Shown here: positions 34,256-43,453 of the stretch, piece by piece
Position numbering within the stretch: the first letter of the stretch is position 1
How the letters are laid out: every line of letters starts with the position of its first letter
Assembly (NCBI GenBank): GCA_027489375.1
Contig: JAIXZW010000005.1
Location: 1-64,000 of the forward strand
Direction: 5' to 3'
DNA length: 64,000 nucleotides
From: Paracoccaceae bacterium
GTDB lineage: Bacteria > Pseudomonadota > Alphaproteobacteria > Rhodobacterales > Rhodobacteraceae
Notes under the pieces: generated by a model
Told to the model about the DNA's origin: nothing
What the model saw: the letters and a program-made list of their open reading frames with translations, nothing else
Databases searched by the model: none
Translations under genes and position numbers: made by a program

Positions 34256-35934
34256 TCGACCCCGTCACCCTCGCCGTGATCCAGGCGGGCCTGCAACAGG
34301 TCTGCGACGAGATGGACCTGACCTTTTCCCGCGCCGCCTTCTCGCCCGTCATCGCCGAGGCCGACGACCGTTCGGACGGCATCTATTCCGCCATCGACGG
34401 CGCGCTGATCGCCCAAGGCGCGCGCGGCCTGCCGGTTTTCGTCGGGACCATGCAATTCTCCACCCGCCACCTCGTCGAACGCATCGCAAGCGGCGAAACC
34501 CTGCCCCCCGAACCCGGCGACATCTACATCGTCAACGACCCCTACCTTGGCGGCACCCACCTGATGGATGTCCGCTTCGCCATGCCCTTCTGGCGCAACG
34601 GGGAAATCTTCTGCTGGCTGTCGAACACCGGCCACTGGCCCGACACGGGCGGCGCGGTTCCGGGCGGCTTCTCCGCCTCCGCCATCAGCGCCGAGCAAGA
34701 GGGGCTGCGCCTTCCCCCCGTGAAACTCTTCAAACGCGGGCAGATGGACCGCGAGATCTACCAGATCATCTGCTCCAACATCCGCGTCTCGGAACAGCGC
34801 ATCGGCGACGTTCAGGCCCAAGCCTCCGCCCTGCTCGTGGGCGCGGAACGCCTGACCCAGCTTCTCGACCGCTACGGCGACGCCACGGTGACGACGGCGA
34901 TCGCGGAAATGCGCGCCCTCGCCGCCCGCCAGATGCGCGCCAATGTCACCCTCATCCCCGAAGGCACCTACCGCGCCACGGCCATCGTCGACTCGGACGG
35001 CGTGGTGAACGAACCGCTCACCATCGCGCTTTCCGTCACCCGCCACGCCGAAAGCCTGACCTTCGACTTCGCCGGATCGTCCCCCCCCTGCATGGGACCG
35101 ATGAACTCCGTCCGCGCAACGACGCTGTCCTCGGTCTACCTCGCCATGCGCCACATCTTCCCCGATGTGCCGATCAGCGCGGGCGCCTTCGAACCCCTCG
35201 CCGTCACCGGCATCGAAGGCACCTTCCTCGACGCGCATTACCCCCGCCCCGTCTCTGGCTGCGCCGCCGAAGTCTCGCAGCGCATCGCCGAAGCCGTCTT
35301 CGCAGCCCTCGTGCAGGCGCTCCCCGACCGCGTCACCGCCGCCCCTGCCGGAACATCCGGCAATTTCGGTCTCGGCGGGCACGACCCCGAAAAGGGCCGC
35401 GACTACGTGATGTACCAGATTTCCGGCGGCGGCTATGGCGGCAACGCCGCGCATGACGGCCTGTCGAACGGCTGCTCGACCATCGGCATCTCAAAGGCCC
35501 CGCCGGTCGAGATCATGGAACAGACCTTCCCCGTCCTCTACCGCCGCTACGCGCTGCACGAAGGATCGGGCGGCGCGGGCAGACACAGGGGCGGCTTCGG
35601 CCTCGACTACGAAATCGAGCTCCTGCGCGGCACCGCCCGCGCCTCCTTCGTGATGGACCACGGCCGCACCGGCCCCCAGGGCGCACAGGGCGGACAGGAC
35701 GGCGCCGTGAACCGCGTCGAGATCACGACCGCCCAAGGCACGATCATCCCGGCCCACCTGTCCAAGGCGCAGGACATCCCCCTCTCCCCCGGCGACCGCG
35801 TCCGCGTCCGCACCCCCGGTGGCGGCGGCTACGGCAACCCCGCCGACCGCGACCCCGCGCTCATCGCCGAAGACATCCGCCTTGGCCGCTACAGCGCGGA
35901 ACAGGCCGCGAAACTCTGGCCCGCCACCCCCTAG
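34252..35934 (+). CDS. hyuB: Hydantoinase/oxoprolinase subunit B
   Basis: The 560-residue partner of HyuA shows family motifs SPVIAEADDRSDGIY near the N terminus, IVNDPYLGGTHLMDV, and LSNTGHWPDTGG. The glycine-rich SGGGYGGNAAHDGLSN and C-terminal RVRTPGGGGYGNPADRD are also present. It ends the operon. A short stem (35954-35976) lies 20 nt downstream. Together with HyuA it should form an ATP-dependent cyclic-amide hydrolase in the cytoplasm. Confidence 0.9.
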   Translation: MIDPVTLAVIQAGLQQVCDEMDLTFSRAAFSPVIAEADDRSDGIYSAIDGALIAQGARGLPVFVGTMQFSTRHLVERIASGETLPPEPGDIYIVNDPYLGGTHLMDVRFAMPFWRNGEIFCWLSNTGHWPDTGGAVPGGFSASAISAEQEGLRLPPVKLFKRGQMDREIYQIICSNIRVSEQRIGDVQAQASALLVGAERLTQLLDRYGDATVTTAIAEMRALAARQMRANVTLIPEGTYRATAIVDSDGVVNEPLTIALSVTRHAESLTFDFAGSSPPCMGPMNSVRATTLSSVYLAMRHIFPDVPISAGAFEPLAVTGIEGTFLDAHYPRPVSGCAAEVSQRIAEAVFAALVQALPDRVTAAPAGTSGNFGLGGHDPEKGRDYVMYQISGGGYGGNAAHDGLSNGCSTIGISKAPPVEIMEQTFPVLYRRYALHEGSGGAGRHRGGFGLDYEIELLRGTARASFVMDHGRTGPQGAQGGQDGAVNRVEITTAQGTIIPAHLSKAQDIPLSPGDRVRVRTPGGGGYGNPADRDPALIAEDIRLGRYSAEQAAKLWPATP

Positions 35935-35953
35935 GCCGACATCTCCCGCGCCC

Positions 35954-35976
35954 GCCGGTCGCACATCCTTACCGGC
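35954..35976 (+). terminator. Weak stem-loop after hyuB
   Basis: GCCGGT and ACCGGC pair around an 11-nt loop shortly after the hyuB stop. There is no T tract, so it is at most a weak terminator or Rho-stalling stem. Confidence 0.3.
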
Positions 35977-36179
35977 GCACAAGTTTGCGGCACGGGACAC
36001 TGCCGGCATGGCAAAGGCTCCGGCACTCCACCCATAAAGGCCCGATTGTCCGAAGCGGGGACGAAAACGCCCTGCCCGGTCATCGCACCGCAAACGTCCC
36101 GCCGGTGCAACAGCCGAAAATCCCGCGCATTTTACAGACCGCTGCCGCATTAGCGGATCGTTAGCACCCGCCATGCCAT

Positions 36180-36200
36180 CCCTTTTGCGATCCAAAAGGG
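36180..36200 (+). promoter_or_regulatory. Hairpin covering the ribosome-binding site of the first chemoreceptor gene
   Basis: CCCTTTTG (36180-36187) pairs perfectly with CAAAAGGG (36193-36200) around loop CGATC. The right arm contains the Shine-Dalgarno AAAAGGG that serves the ATG at 36210, so the folded mRNA would hide the ribosome site. This may dampen or regulate translation. Confidence 0.5.
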
Positions 36201-36209
36201 GGCAACGGC

Positions 36210-38573
36210 ATGGGCGTGACCAGGCATCTCGGCAGCGTGACCTTCAAGATCCTCGCCTTCGTACTGGTCATCGCGGCGGCAATGGCCGGGGCGGTCTATG
36301 TTGGCCTCGATGCGGCACGCGGGACGGCAGCACAGATCCGTGTCCTTGCAACCGAACGCCTGCCGGTTCTGGCCGAAAGCAACGCCCTGCTGTCTGACCT
36401 TGCCGATATCAATCAGGGCTTCTCCGTCCTCCTCGCCGCCCGCGACCCCGCCGCGATGGACCGCGCCGCAACCGAAACCCGCGCCCGCATCGACACCATC
36501 GCGCTCAGCATCGACTCCGCGGGCGACCCCGCCGCCTCGGCCCTCGTGACCGAAATCGCGGACCGCCTCGCCGACCTCGCCACCGCACGGCAAGAAGGGT
36601 ATGAACAGGACCTCGCGGTCGAAGCGCTCTTGCACGATGTTCAGGACGCCTCGACACGGATCGCCGAAGTCGTGCGACTGCGCAGCGACCGCGCCCATGC
36701 CGACCTGCTTGCCGATGCGGCCCGTCCCGCAGCGCCGGACCCGGCGGAAGAAGCGAACCCGGACCCCGCCGCCGCCCTGCAATCCGCCGTTGCGCCGATC
36801 CGCAGCCTCGACGCGCTCGACGGGCAGGCCCGCACCGTCTTTGCCTGGACGATCAGCGTGGGCATGTCCCGCGATGTGAACGCGATCCGCATGTCGAAGA
36901 ACGCCGTCGCCGCCCATGCCGCCCTTCTGGCGCAGCGTGCCCGCGGGGCCGAACCGTCGCTTGCCGCACCCCTCGCCCTTCTCGTCGCCACCGCCGATCC
37001 CGCGACCGGCATCGTCGCCCGCCGCATCTCGCTGCTCGAGGCAGAGGCGAGGGCTGAAAGAAGCGCCGCCGCCGCCGTGCAATCGGTCAGCCAGCTTGCC
37101 TATCACCTGCGCTCTGCCACCGACTCCGTCCTCGCCAGCGTCCAGATCTCGGCGTCACGCGTGCTCGCCCTGTCCGACCTGTCGAAAGAGCGGCTCATCC
37201 TCGCCTCGGTCGCGGCGGGGGTATTCCTTGCGGCAACCCCGCTTCTTGCATGGTGGCTGCTGATCGCGCCGATCCGCCGCGCCACCCGCGCCACCGTCCG
37301 CCTGTCGCGGGGGGATGTCACCGCTGTCGATGGCCTTGCCGCGGGCGGGGGCGAACTCGGCCAGCTTGCGCATGCCCTTACCGTGTTCCGTGACACTCTG
37401 GTGGAAAAGGACCGGCTCGAGGCCGAAGAAAGCGCCGCCCGCGCCGCCCGTGCCGAACGCCAGCGCATCGAAGAGCGCGAGGCCGAAGCCCGCGCCCGCC
37501 AGACCGCCGAAGAGGAAGCCCGCCGCAACCGCACCGAAGCCGAACGCCTCGCCGCAATCGACGCGGAACGCAACCGCCTGCGCGACCTTGCCGAAGCGGA
37601 ACAGGCCGAACGGCTGCAGGTGCAGGCCGCGATCGTGGCCGAACTCGGCGCGGCCCTGCGCCGCCTTGCTGCCGGTGATCTGGCCACCACCATCACCGCC
37701 CCCTTCCCCGAAAGCTACGACCGGCTCCGGCTCGATTTCAACGCGGCGACCGGCACCCTGTCGGCCCTGCTTTCGGGCATCCGCGACACCGCCGCCACCA
37801 TCCGCGACGAGGCGGGGCGGATCACGGGTGCGGCCGATACCCTTTCGCGCCGCACCGAAAGCAACGCCGCCACGCTCGAGGAAACGGCCGCCGCCCTGTC
37901 GGAGCTCACCGGACTCGTGCGCCAGACCGCACGTCAGGCCAGCGAAGCCCATGCCATCGCCGCCGATGCCGATGCCAAGGCGCGGCAGGGGCGCGATGCG
38001 GCAAAGCGGGCGCAGACGGCAATGGCCGCGATTTCGGGCGCCTCGGCGGAAATCGTCAAGATCGTCGAACTGATCGAAGGCATCGCCTTCCAGACCAACC
38101 TCCTCGCCCTGAACGCCGGTGTCGAAGCGGCGCGGGCGGGCGACGCCGGCCTTGGCTTCGCCGTCGTCGCCTCGGAAGTGCGCGCCCTGTCGCATCGCAC
38201 CACCGATGCCGCCCGCGACATCGCCGCCCTGATCACCGCCAGCACCGATGACGTGGGTCGCGGTGTCACCACGGTGGCCGAGGTGGACGAAGCCCTGACC
38301 CGCATCGGCGATGCCATCGCCACGCTCAACCACACCATCGCCGAGGTGACGGATGCCGCCCAGAACCAATCCTCCGGCCTGAACGAGATCGACGCCGCCA
38401 TGTCCCAGCTCGACCACAGCACGCAAAGCACCGCCGCCACCGCCCAGGACGTGACGACCGCGGGCGAAGGGCTGCTGGGCCAGTTGGGCCAGCTTGGCGA
38501 GAAACTGGACGAATTCACCATCGGTCAGGGGCGAAACGACGCCGCGGCCGCTTCCCTCCACCGCGCGGCCTGA
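36210..38573 (+). CDS. Methyl-accepting chemotaxis protein
   Basis: The 787-residue receptor has an N-terminal membrane helix (about 13-33) and a mostly helical periplasmic or sensory region to about 330. A second membrane helix ([20 protein letters not shown]) and a HAMP-like linker follow. A long Glu/Arg/Ala coiled coil (about 405-475) comes next, then a second HAMP-like element and the signalling domain. The hairpin tip ([20 protein letters not shown]) is near residue 620. It lacks a C-terminal CheR/CheB-binding pentapeptide, ending SLHRAA. It is followed after 22 nt by a second receptor gene. The ligand is unknown; the upstream catabolic operon is a possible source. Confidence 0.92.
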   Translation: MGVTRHLGSVTFKILAFVLVIAAAMAGAVYVGLDAARGTAAQIRVLATERLPVLAESNALLSDLADINQGFSVLLAARDPAAMDRAATETRARIDTIALSIDSAGDPAASALVTEIADRLADLATARQEGYEQDLAVEALLHDVQDASTRIAEVVRLRSDRAHADLLADAARPAAPDPAEEANPDPAAALQSAVAPIRSLDALDGQARTVFAWTISVGMSRDVNAIRMSKNAVAAHAALLAQRARGAEPSLAAPLALLVATADPATGIVARRISLLEAEARAERSAAAAVQSVSQLAYHLRSATDSVLASVQISASRVLALSDLSKERLILASVAAGVFLAATPLLAWWLLIAPIRRATRATVRLSRGDVTAVDGLAAGGGELGQLAHALTVFRDTLVEKDRLEAEESAARAARAERQRIEEREAEARARQTAEEEARRNRTEAERLAAIDAERNRLRDLAEAEQAERLQVQAAIVAELGAALRRLAAGDLATTITAPFPESYDRLRLDFNAATGTLSALLSGIRDTAATIRDEAGRITGAADTLSRRTESNAATLEETAAALSELTGLVRQTARQASEAHAIAADADAKARQGRDAAKRAQTAMAAISGASAEIVKIVELIEGIAFQTNLLALNAGVEAARAGDAGLGFAVVASEVRALSHRTTDAARDIAALITASTDDVGRGVTTVAEVDEALTRIGDAIATLNHTIAEVTDAAQNQSSGLNEIDAAMSQLDHSTQSTAATAQDVTTAGEGLLGQLGQLGEKLDEFTIGQGRNDAAAASLHRAA

Positions 38574-38595
38574 CCGCCCGCGCCCCCTGCTTGCG

Positions 38596-41500
38596 ATGGA
38601 CAAAATGACCCTCCGCACCCTCACCAGCCTGCGCTTCACCATCCCTGCCGCGGCCATCGCCGCCGTGCTCGCCGTCGCCGCCGCCACCAGCGCCGTGCAC
38701 CTTTCGATCCTGTCACAAAGCCTGCGCGACGACACCGCCCGCAGCCTAGTGACCACCCAGCGCGACATCGCCGGCCGGATCGAGGCGACCTTTGCAGACC
38801 TGCACCGCGATGTCGCCGCCCGTGCCGACAGCGGCACACCGGCGCAGGCCATCGCCACGCTGACCTCGCTTCTGGTGCAGGCCGGTCCCGCCGCGCGCGA
38901 CACGCTGCGCGGCAGCCTGCTCTCCGACACGGGCGACGGCACGCGCTACCGCATGGCCTATGACCAGCTCGCCCCCTACTTCACCGCCGCACGGGCCGAG
39001 CACGGCTATTACGATGTCTTCCTGATCAACCGCGACGGCGATGTCGTGCTGACCCTCGCAAAGGAGCGCGACCTTCTGGCCAATGTCCTGACGGGCGAAT
39101 TGTCCACGACCGGCCTCTCGCGCGCGTTTTCCGCCGCACTCGAAGCACCCGCGGGCAAGGCGGTCTTTGCCGATTATCTGGCCTATCCGCCCTCGGGCAA
39201 TGCGCTTGCCGCCTTCCTCGCCGCGCCGGTGCGCGACGCGGGCGGACAGGTCGTCGGCGTCTACGCCGTGCAGGTGCCCGACCTGCCGCTCTCGCTGCCC
39301 GAAACCGCCCCCGACACGCTCGAGGTAACGGTGGCCGGACCCGACAACCTCTTGCGCCTTGCCGGACAGGACGGTCAAGGCGCGCCGCTTGCCATCGGCG
39401 CGGATGCGGCCCGCAGCGCCGCCCTCGCCGCCGCGATGGCGGGTGAAAGCGGCGTGACCGACGCCACCGGTGAAGACGGCACGCCCCGCGCCGTGGCCTA
39501 TGCCCCGATCCGCCTTGCCGGAGCGGATTGGGCCATCAGCGCCTCGCTGCCGCACCGCCCGATCTGGGAACATCTGGGCCAGCCCCTCGACGCGCTGGCG
39601 CTCGACCTCTCGCTGATCCTTCTGGCGGCGTTCGGCACCGGCCTTGCCGCGCTTCTCTGGCTTGGCCTGCCCCTGTCGCGTCTGGCACGGGCGCTGCCCG
39701 CCGTGGCCGAAGGCGCCAGCGACGCCCCGCTCCCCGGCCTCACCCGGCGGGACGAGATCGGGGACATCGCCCGCGGCGCGGGCCTGCGCAGCAAGGAGGC
39801 ACCTGCCATCGCCGGCGAACCCGCACTGGTCCCCGACATCTTCGACTCGCTTCCCGTCGCCGCAATGGTCGCCGGACCCGATGGCCGGGTCCTGCATGCC
39901 AATGCCGCGATGGCCGGTCTCGCCGCCCGCCATGCCGAGATGCTCGCCCTGGCTTGCCCCGCGCTCGACCCGCGCCACCCCGTCGGATCGACACTGCCCG
40001 TCCCACTCTTCGATCCGGCCGAAGCCGTGACCGAAACGGATTTCGGCACGACGCTGCACTTCACCTCGCGCCCCGTCGGCCCGAACGCGCGCCTCGTCAC
40101 CGTGCAGGAGCAGTCGGACCAGCGCCGCGCCAACTCGATCTTCGACGCGATCCTCGCCAATCAGGTGATGCTCGAACTCGGCCCCGATGCCCGTGTGATC
40201 AACGCCAACCACCATGCCTGCCGCCGTTACGGCTACACGGCCGAGGAATTCGTCGGCCTCGACGTGCGCCGCCTGATGCAGGACGAGGGGCGCTCGCTCC
40301 CCGATCTCATGCGCCGCCTTGCAGACTGCGGCACCCTCACCGAACGCCAGCACCGGCGGACCAAGACGGGTGACTCGGTCTGGGTCGATTGCACCTTCAA
40401 CGCCATACGAGACGACGCCAACCGCATCCGCCGGATTTTCGTGGTCTGCGTCGACGTGACCGAAGCGGTCGAAAACCTCGCCGCCGCCGAAACCGCCGAG
40501 CGGACCCGCCGTGCGGCACTGGGCGGCGTGGTCGGCGCCCTCGGCTCCGCCCTCGAGCGGCTCGCCGCGGGCGATCTGACCGCCACCATCGACGACAGCT
40601 TCCCCGCCGAATACGAAACCCTGCGCGACAATTTCAACGGCGCGCTCCGGCGGCTCGACCTCGCGCTCGGCGGCATCGCGGCGGGCGCCTCCAACATCCG
40701 CAACGGCGCGGCCGAGATCACCGAAGCCGCCGATGACCTGTCCCGCCGCACCGAAAGCCAGGCCGCGACGCTTGAAGAAACCGCCGCCGCACTCGACATG
40801 CTGACCGCCAGCGTCAAGGCCTCGGCCCTTGGCGCGGACGAAGCCGACCGCACCGTGGGCGCGGCCCGCGTCCAGGCCGAAACCTCGGGCGCGGTGGTCA
40901 TCGAAGCCGTCGCCGCGATGGGCGAAATCGAACAGTCCTCGCGCCAGATCCGGCAGATCATCGGCGTGATCGACGACATCGCCTTCCAGACCAACCTGCT
41001 TGCGCTCAATGCCGGTGTCGAAGCGGCGCGGGCGGGCGATGCAGGGCGCGGCTTCGCCGTCGTCGCCTCCGAGGTCCGCGCCCTCGCCCAGCGCTCTTCC
41101 GACGCCGCGCGCGAGATCAAGGATCTCATCTCCGCCTCCTCGCGCCATGTCGAACGGGGCGTGGGACTCGTCGGCGAAACCGGCGAGGCTCTGAACGCCA
41201 TCGTCGGCGGCGTCACCGAAATTGCCGCCCGCGTCAGCGCCATCGCGCAATCGGCCCGCGAACAGGCCACCGGCCTTTCGGAAATTAACGCCGGTATGGC
41301 AAATATGGATCAGGTCACGCAGCAAAACGCCGCGATGGTCGAGGAATCGACCGCCGCAAGCCATTCCCTGCGGAACGAGGCGGAAACCCTCGCCTCGGTC
41401 GTCGGGCATTTCCGCCTGCGCCACGGCACCCCCGCCGCCACCCCGCGCAGGGCCGAAGCCGCGCAAGCGGCCCCCCGCACCATCCCCCCCGCCACCGCCG

Positions 41501-41631
41501 CACGCACCGCCGGGGCCGCACCCCGCGGCCTGCCGCGCCTGCAGGCCCAAGCCGCTGCCCCCGTTTCCGCTTCCGGTTCCGCTCCTGTCGGGGCCCACGT
41601 CGCCACCTCGGGCGGGTGGGAGGAGTTCTGA
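38596..41631 (+). CDS. Methyl-accepting chemotaxis protein with PAS domains and C-terminal docking pentapeptide
   Basis: The 1011-residue receptor has a first membrane helix (about 14-37), a large double-Cache-like periplasmic domain and a second membrane helix near residue 335-355. Two PAS-like segments follow; the second includes VINANHHACRRYGYTAEEFV and RTKTGDSVWVDCTFNAIRDD. The signalling domain has its tip ([20 protein letters not shown]) near residue 793. A Pro/Ala-rich flexible tail ends in GWEEF, which fits the NWETF-type docking site for CheR/CheB. The adjacent cheB and cheD fit with adaptation of this receptor. ATG 38596 is chosen; 38605 is a close alternative. Confidence 0.92.
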   Translation: MDKMTLRTLTSLRFTIPAAAIAAVLAVAAATSAVHLSILSQSLRDDTARSLVTTQRDIAGRIEATFADLHRDVAARADSGTPAQAIATLTSLLVQAGPAARDTLRGSLLSDTGDGTRYRMAYDQLAPYFTAARAEHGYYDVFLINRDGDVVLTLAKERDLLANVLTGELSTTGLSRAFSAALEAPAGKAVFADYLAYPPSGNALAAFLAAPVRDAGGQVVGVYAVQVPDLPLSLPETAPDTLEVTVAGPDNLLRLAGQDGQGAPLAIGADAARSAALAAAMAGESGVTDATGEDGTPRAVAYAPIRLAGADWAISASLPHRPIWEHLGQPLDALALDLSLILLAAFGTGLAALLWLGLPLSRLARALPAVAEGASDAPLPGLTRRDEIGDIARGAGLRSKEAPAIAGEPALVPDIFDSLPVAAMVAGPDGRVLHANAAMAGLAARHAEMLALACPALDPRHPVGSTLPVPLFDPAEAVTETDFGTTLHFTSRPVGPNARLVTVQEQSDQRRANSIFDAILANQVMLELGPDARVINANHHACRRYGYTAEEFVGLDVRRLMQDEGRSLPDLMRRLADCGTLTERQHRRTKTGDSVWVDCTFNAIRDDANRIRRIFVVCVDVTEAVENLAAAETAERTRRAALGGVVGALGSALERLAAGDLTATIDDSFPAEYETLRDNFNGALRRLDLALGGIAAGASNIRNGAAEITEAADDLSRRTESQAATLEETAAALDMLTASVKASALGADEADRTVGAARVQAETSGAVVIEAVAAMGEIEQSSRQIRQIIGVIDDIAFQTNLLALNAGVEAARAGDAGRGFAVVASEVRALAQRSSDAAREIKDLISASSRHVERGVGLVGETGEALNAIVGGVTEIAARVSAIAQSAREQATGLSEINAGMANMDQVTQQNAAMVEESTAASHSLRNEAETLASVVGHFRLRHGTPAATPRRAEAAQAAPRTIPPATAARTAGAAPRGLPRLQAQAAAPVSASGSAPVGAHVATSGGWEEF

Positions 41632-41632
41632 T

Positions 41633-42223
41633 ATGCCCCCTCCCCCCTGCATCCTCGTCGGTGCCTCGACCGGCGGGGTCGAGGCGCTGCACCACCTGCT
41701 CGCCGCCCTGCCTGCGGACCTGCCGCCGGTGCTCGTCGTCCAGCATATGCGGCCGGGCTTCCTGAAAAGCCTTGTCGATGGTCTGGCCCGCAACTCGGCC
41801 CTCGTTCCCGCGATCGCCTCGGACCATCAGCCCGCCCGCGCGGGTCACGTCTATTTCGCCCCCGACGGGGACCGCCACCTCCTGCTCGACCACGGATTGG
41901 TCTGTCGGCTCGTCGCAGGTCCGCCGATGAACGGGCACTGCCCTTCGGTCGATGCCCTGTTCCTCTCGGGCCTGCGTCTTTCGCCCCTGCCGCTTGCCGT
42001 CCTGCTGACCGGCATGGGTCGCGACGGGGCCGAAGGCATGCGCGCCCTGCACGACGCGGGGGCCACCACCATCGCGCAGGACCGCGAAAGTTCGGTCGTC
42101 TGGGGCATGCCCCGTGCGGCGGTCGAACTCGGCGCGGCCAGCCATTGCCTGCCGCTCGACCGCATCGCCGCCGGCATCCTGCGTCTCGGCGCGGGACAGG
42201 GGCCAAGGCTCGGTGCGGCATGA
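41633..42223 (+). CDS. cheB: Protein-glutamate methylesterase CheB, catalytic domain only
   Basis: The 196-residue protein is just the CheB effector domain. The catalytic triad is present: Ser12 in GASTGG, His38 in VVQHMR, Asp131 in TGMGRDG. It would demethylate or deamidate receptor glutamates. The N-terminal receiver domain of ordinary CheB (about 130 residues) is missing, and an ATG lies right at the domain start, 1 nt after the preceding stop. Activity should therefore not depend on phosphorylation of its own receiver. It overlaps cheD by 4 nt. Confidence 0.9.
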   Translation: MPPPPCILVGASTGGVEALHHLLAALPADLPPVLVVQHMRPGFLKSLVDGLARNSALVPAIASDHQPARAGHVYFAPDGDRHLLLDHGLVCRLVAGPPMNGHCPSVDALFLSGLRLSPLPLAVLLTGMGRDGAEGMRALHDAGATTIAQDRESSVVWGMPRAAVELGAASHCLPLDRIAAGILRLGAGQGPRLGAA

Positions 42224-42726
42224 ACGGGCTGCGCATCCTGATCCAGGGCGAGCATGGCGTCGCCGACCACCCCGACAGCGTTCTGGCGACCGTCCTCGGC
42301 TCCTGCATCGCCGCCTGCCTGCGCGACCCCGTGGCGGGAATAGGCGGGATGAACCACTTTCTCTTGCCCGAAGGCAGCGACACGGGTCCGGGGGCGGTGA
42401 AATACGGGCTGCATGCGATGGAGCTGTTGATCAACAGCCTGATCCGCGCGGGTGCCAGCCGCACCCGTCTCGAGGCGAAGCTCTTCGGAGGTTCGCGGAT
42501 GATGCGCGGCCTGCCCGACATCGGCACAGCCAACGCCCGCTTCGCCACCGAATTCCTGCGACGCGAAGGGATTGCCGACCTCGGCGGTTCGCTCGGCGGG
42601 GACCGCGGGCGCAAGATCCGCTACTGGCCCGTGACGGGCCGCGTGCAGATGCAACTCCTCGATCCGGCACTTGTGCAGGAGCGCCCCTTCGCGCCCCCGC
42701 CGAAAAGCCAGATCGACCTGTTCTAG
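42220..42726 (+). CDS. cheD: Chemoreceptor glutamine deamidase CheD
   Basis: The 168-residue protein is a CheD-type deamidase that converts receptor glutamines to glutamates. The catalytic Cys29 (GSCIAAC) and His46 (GGMNHFLLP) are present, and KYGLHAMELLINSLIRAG and KLFGGSRMM are family segments. It overlaps cheB by 4 nt. The last codons (KSQIDLF) lie in a 28-bp near-palindrome shared with the converging gene on the other strand. Confidence 0.93.
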   Translation: MNGLRILIQGEHGVADHPDSVLATVLGSCIAACLRDPVAGIGGMNHFLLPEGSDTGPGAVKYGLHAMELLINSLIRAGASRTRLEAKLFGGSRMMRGLPDIGTANARFATEFLRREGIADLGGSLGGDRGRKIRYWPVTGRVQMQLLDPALVQERPFAPPPKSQIDLF

Positions 42727-42738
42727 AACAGCTCGATC
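42711..42738. repeat. 28-bp near-perfect palindrome at convergent gene ends
   Basis: The sequence centred on TTCTAGAA (42721-42728) is symmetrical over 28 bp with one mismatched pair, giving arms of about 13-14 bp. The cheD stop TAG and the opposing gene's stop overlap at its centre. The same codons give IDLF-stop on one strand and IELF-stop on the other. Any transcript from either side can fold here, so a bidirectional termination or mRNA-end function is likely. Confidence 0.75.
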
Positions 42739-43061
42739 CCCGCCCCCCGTCCGGCGGGGGCGGCCCCCCCCTCGCGCCCCGGTCCGAGCAGGCGTTCGGC
42801 CAGCACGCCAAGACGCAGCGCCTCGATCCGCGCCTGCGCCCCCGGAAGTGCCGCGGCGGGCAGATGCGCCGCCTCGGCAGCCAGCACCAGTGCAAGCCCG
42901 TCAAGCCGCTGCAACAACGCATCGAACCCCTGAAGCGCAGGGATCGGGGCCAGACGTGCCATTTCCGGGGCCAAGGCCGCCTCGATGCCGCGCAGCTCGG
43001 CCGCGATCGCCGCCAACTCGGCCGCGACCCCCGCCATCAGCCGGTCGGCATGCACCGTCAC
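42723..43061 (-). CDS. Unknown helical protein at the end of the chemotaxis operon
   Basis: The 112-residue Ala/Leu-rich protein appears largely alpha-helical (for example AELAAIAAELRGIEAALAPE and LLQRLDGLALVLAAEAAHLP), with a Gly/Pro-rich tail ending GIELF. No family is recognised. The GTG start overlaps the stop of the response-regulator gene (GTGA), so it is translationally coupled to it. It might be a small phosphatase-like or scaffold partner of that regulator, but there is no CheZ or CheX motif to support this. Its stop overlaps that of cheD on the other strand. Confidence 0.65.
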   Translation of the reverse strand: MTVHADRLMAGVAAELAAIAAELRGIEAALAPEMARLAPIPALQGFDALLQRLDGLALVLAAEAAHLPAAALPGAQARIEALRLGVLAERLLGPGREGGAAPAGRGAGIELF

Positions 43062-43441
43062 AGCGGGCCTACCACAGCCTCGATGCAATTGCGCATCTGT
43101 TCCTTGGTGAAGGGCTTGTTGATCAGGTTGTTCAACCCCAGCGCCCGCCCCTTCGCCATCATCGCCGGATCGGCGCGGCCTGTGACGAGGATGAACCCCG
43201 TCCGCTCCAGCCCGCGCGACTTGCGCACCCGCTCGAGTAGGCCAAGCCCGTCCATCTCGGGCATGTAATAGTCCGAGATGACCAGATTGGCCGGTGCCGC
43301 CGCCAGACCCGCAAGCGCCGCCCGCCCGTCGGAAAAAGTGCGGTAGCCTTCGATGTTCAACCAGTCGAGAACCTGCGTGATCAGCCCGCGGCTGACCGCC
43401 GTGTCATCCACGACCACCACCTTCAGATCGCTGCGTTTCAT
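43058..43441 (-). CDS. Single-domain response regulator (CheY-like)
   Basis: The 127-residue receiver has the acidic pocket D12-D13, phospho-acceptor Asp57 (ISDYYMPEMDG), Thr in ILVTGR and Lys in LINKPFT. There is no output domain, so it acts by binding a partner such as the flagellar switch, or as a phosphate sink. It lies 12 nt after cheR and overlaps the unknown gene downstream. It is the second CheY of the cluster. Confidence 0.92.
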   Translation of the reverse strand: MKRSDLKVVVVDDTAVSRGLITQVLDWLNIEGYRTFSDGRAALAGLAAAPANLVISDYYMPEMDGLGLLERVRKSRGLERTGFILVTGRADPAMMAKGRALGLNNLINKPFTKEQMRNCIEAVVGPL

Positions 43442-43453
43442 GGCCTTGTCCTT

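Noticed and set aside
42145..42726. CheD tail QIDLF as a sliding-clamp-binding motif
   Set aside because: Resembles QL(S/D)LF, but there is no reason for CheD to bind the clamp, and the codons are constrained by the palindrome.
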